24,581 bases of DNA from JAGTVB01 sp964624765. GTDB lineage: Bacteria; Pseudomonadota; Gammaproteobacteria; HK1. Location of the stretch: NCBI GenBank assembly GCA_964624765.1, contig CAZUZO010000038.1, positions 1 to 24,581 on the forward strand, written 5' to 3'. The translations under genes and the position numbers were made by a program. Of this stretch, positions 24,001 to 24,581 are shown piece after piece (position 1 is the first letter of the stretch; each line of letters begins with the position of its first letter). The notes under the pieces were generated by a model. That model worked only from the letters and a program-made list of their open reading frames with translations, was not told where the DNA came from and made no database searches.

Positions 24001-24416
24001 GGGCGGTCAGCAGCGAATTCCGGTTTGACGGGTTCAAGCTTGCCACCACCGAAACCGTTTTCCCGTTACCCCCGAACATACCCACACGGGTGGAAACTCT
24101 GAGCATCCCCGTAGTCGCGCGATATTTCAACGAGAACGGCCTATTTGCCACCCTCGGTACACGGTACGTGCATCAGACGGTGGATTTGAGCCCCGCGTCA
24201 ACGTTCCAACAGAATGGCGACGATTTCTTCTTGCTCGATGCCAGCGTCGGCTATCGGTTCCCCAAGAGATGGGGTGTGCTGAGCCTGGAAGGCCGCAACC
24301 TATTGGATAAAAGGTTTCTATTTCAAGATGATAGTTTTCGGTCATCCGTAACCAGGATGCCACCAATCGTCCCTGCGCGTACCCTCTTGGCTCGCCTCAC
24401 CGTCAATTGGGACTGA
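21069..24416 (+). CDS. Secreted FecR-TPR-outer-membrane beta-barrel fusion protein
   Basis: 1115 aa. Signal peptide MGKRRW...FASAWA with likely cleavage after A23. A FecR domain follows (about residues 30-165; GQVVSVQGQVVISR, LCPGDRIRIEARSRAAIHL, ELLRGAVHFLS, VNAGVEGTEFVV). Then about eight TPR units (about 215-570; e.g. PLAYIALSYAYQARFQIEQA, ALAWARLAELWLASGYHQRA). The remainder (about 640-1115) is alternating beta sequence of an outer-membrane barrel; its end (SLEGRNLLDKRFLFQ ... RTLLARLTVNWD) resembles the last strands of TonB-dependent receptors, but no plug domain or TonB box is visible. So it probably sits in the outer membrane with periplasmic FecR and TPR parts; transport or scaffold function is inference. 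ATG at 21069 chosen for the signal peptide and GGGGAGG 11 bases upstream; a TTG at 20991 is in frame. It follows the CHASE2 cyclase on the same strand. Confidence 0.85.
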   Translation: MGKRRWSLGWGLLYSALFASAWADEACDPGVGQVVSVQGQVVISRSGSPQWMPATLRGTLCPGDRIRIEARSRAAIHLVDDTVLRLDQGTTVTFSKSEPDAPSWIELLRGAVHFLSRVPQRLTIHTPYVNAGVEGTEFVVQVVPGETRVYVLAGQVLTSNAAGSLRLTSGEAAVSVVGQPPQRLIVVKPRDAVQWALYYPPLVDSRRRVYPTGPDTEAIHAALASYRAGDLPAAFDALEAVPTTGRDARYETLKAGLLLTVGRVDEARSAIARALVKDPDDAHAPALEAVIAVAQGDKDTALERAQTAIRRDPDSPLAYIALSYAYQARFQIEQARQSVEEALQRDADNALAWARLAELWLASGYHQRALDAAQNAARLDPTLERTQTVLGFAYLAETEVDQAFAAFQQAIDFDPAAPLPRLGLGLAQIRTGKLDEGIRDIEIAAMLDPDNALIRSYLGKAYYEQKRDRLAATEFANAKALDPNDPTPWFYDAIRKQTINRPVQALRNMQRAIALNDNRAVYRSRLLLDQDQAARGASLARLYDDLGFQQAALVEATKSLSSDPANPSAHRFLSDTYALLPRHEIAQLSELLQAQLLQPINVNPVQPQLAVIVPDIISTAGPSTASFNEFTRLFETNRPQLLASGLVGNRSTLGGEAVTSGLYQRLSYSLGAVHTETDGFRENNDLLQTAYNAFLQLEVTPKLNLQGEFRQRDSQHGDLSLNFDPEAFFADDRRKLTQTTARAGVRFSPAPHSNLILSLIHNESDDKNNFILFNREFEFLSEARGYQIQAQYLFHSEHYNLVAGTSFYRIDIDEDLASFKSSFTEDQDTAYLYGNVHWPSDFTWTIGLGYDRYEERQSKLVDQLSPKLGVQWQPTENLRLRAAAIRTAKPALVANQTIEPTQVAGFNQFFDDANGTRADRYGLGLDARLLDSLYAGAEASRRKLQTPFFIPPLREFEFQDWREALVRAYLYWMPHDDWAVSSEFRFDGFKLATTETVFPLPPNIPTRVETLSIPVVARYFNENGLFATLGTRYVHQTVDLSPASTFQQNGDDFFLLDASVGYRFPKRWGVLSLEGRNLLDKRFLFQDDSFRSSVTRMPPIVPARTLLARLTVNWD

Positions 24417-24581
24417 GATGTTGTGAAAAAACCTGCTATAGCGCACCTACCTGATTTGTGGACTAACCAGACCTGCCGACTTGAACATTGGCTGGGATCG
24501 CTACCACGAATGTCTTAGGAGCGCTATACACGACCCGATAGCGGCGTTGGGCGGTGCTCGCTCCTCGCCTATCGATCTGAT
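24417..24581. other. Window end, possible edge of another repeat
   Basis: TTGTGAAAAAACC at 24421-24433 is the exact complement of 36-48, which lies in the repeat at the other window edge. TATAGCGC (24437-24444) and GCGCTATA (24522-24529) form a short inverted pair. No gene or T-rich terminator seen. Confidence 0.35.

Overview
This is a high-GC chromosomal window from a draft assembly; a run of exactly 100 N lies at 14402-14501. The divergent tesA / ybbA-ybbP arrangement, a LuxR/LuxI acyl-homoserine-lactone (AHL) pair, a CRP-type regulator and a CHASE2 cyclase all point to a proteobacterium, most likely a gammaproteobacterium. I cannot name a genus. Many intergenic gaps are filled with short, gene-less, inverted-repeat elements.

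Layout. (1) 1-4087: edge of a short repeat, then tesA on the minus strand, divergent from the ybbA-ybbP ABC exporter. (2) 4569-8288: one very long iron-sulfur flavoprotein. Its order of parts looks like a fusion of the two subunits of an NfnAB-type transhydrogenase: a GltD-like half followed by a PyrK-like half. (3) 8602-12540: a small probable ribbon-helix-helix protein, a PAS-GGDEF-EAL protein (degenerate GGDEF, EAL motifs intact) and pyruvate kinase on the plus strand. A second copy of the small protein, roughly 59% identical by hand alignment, closes the block on the minus strand. Each small gene has an inverted repeat just upstream. (4) 12541-13648: about 1.1 kb of regulatory and repeat DNA, including a near-intact miniature element with 23-bp perfect ends and a target duplication. 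(5) 13649-16524: a quorum-sensing locus consisting of luxR, the assembly gap, a good lux box, luxI, a small receiver-like protein whose start overlaps the luxI stop, and a NYN-fold protein that has lost several acidic residues. (6) 16704-17348: a cysteine-free CRP-like regulator on the minus strand, converging on the quorum locus. (7) 18084-24416: a CHASE2-type transmembrane cyclase followed by a secreted FecR-TPR-beta-barrel protein.

Three signalling currencies therefore meet in 16 kb: cyclic di-GMP (EAL protein), AHL (luxI/luxR) and cyclic nucleotide (cyclase and CRP-like regulator). Whether they are wired together is inference. The best candidates for something undescribed are the luxI-REC-like-NYN operon under a lux box, the paired small regulators around the EAL/pyruvate kinase genes, and the Nfn-like single-chain fusion. 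Two families of miniature elements, one with terminal GGTCATCGTTTCG and the other with terminal AGAAGCTGTTTTAA, explain most of the non-coding DNA.
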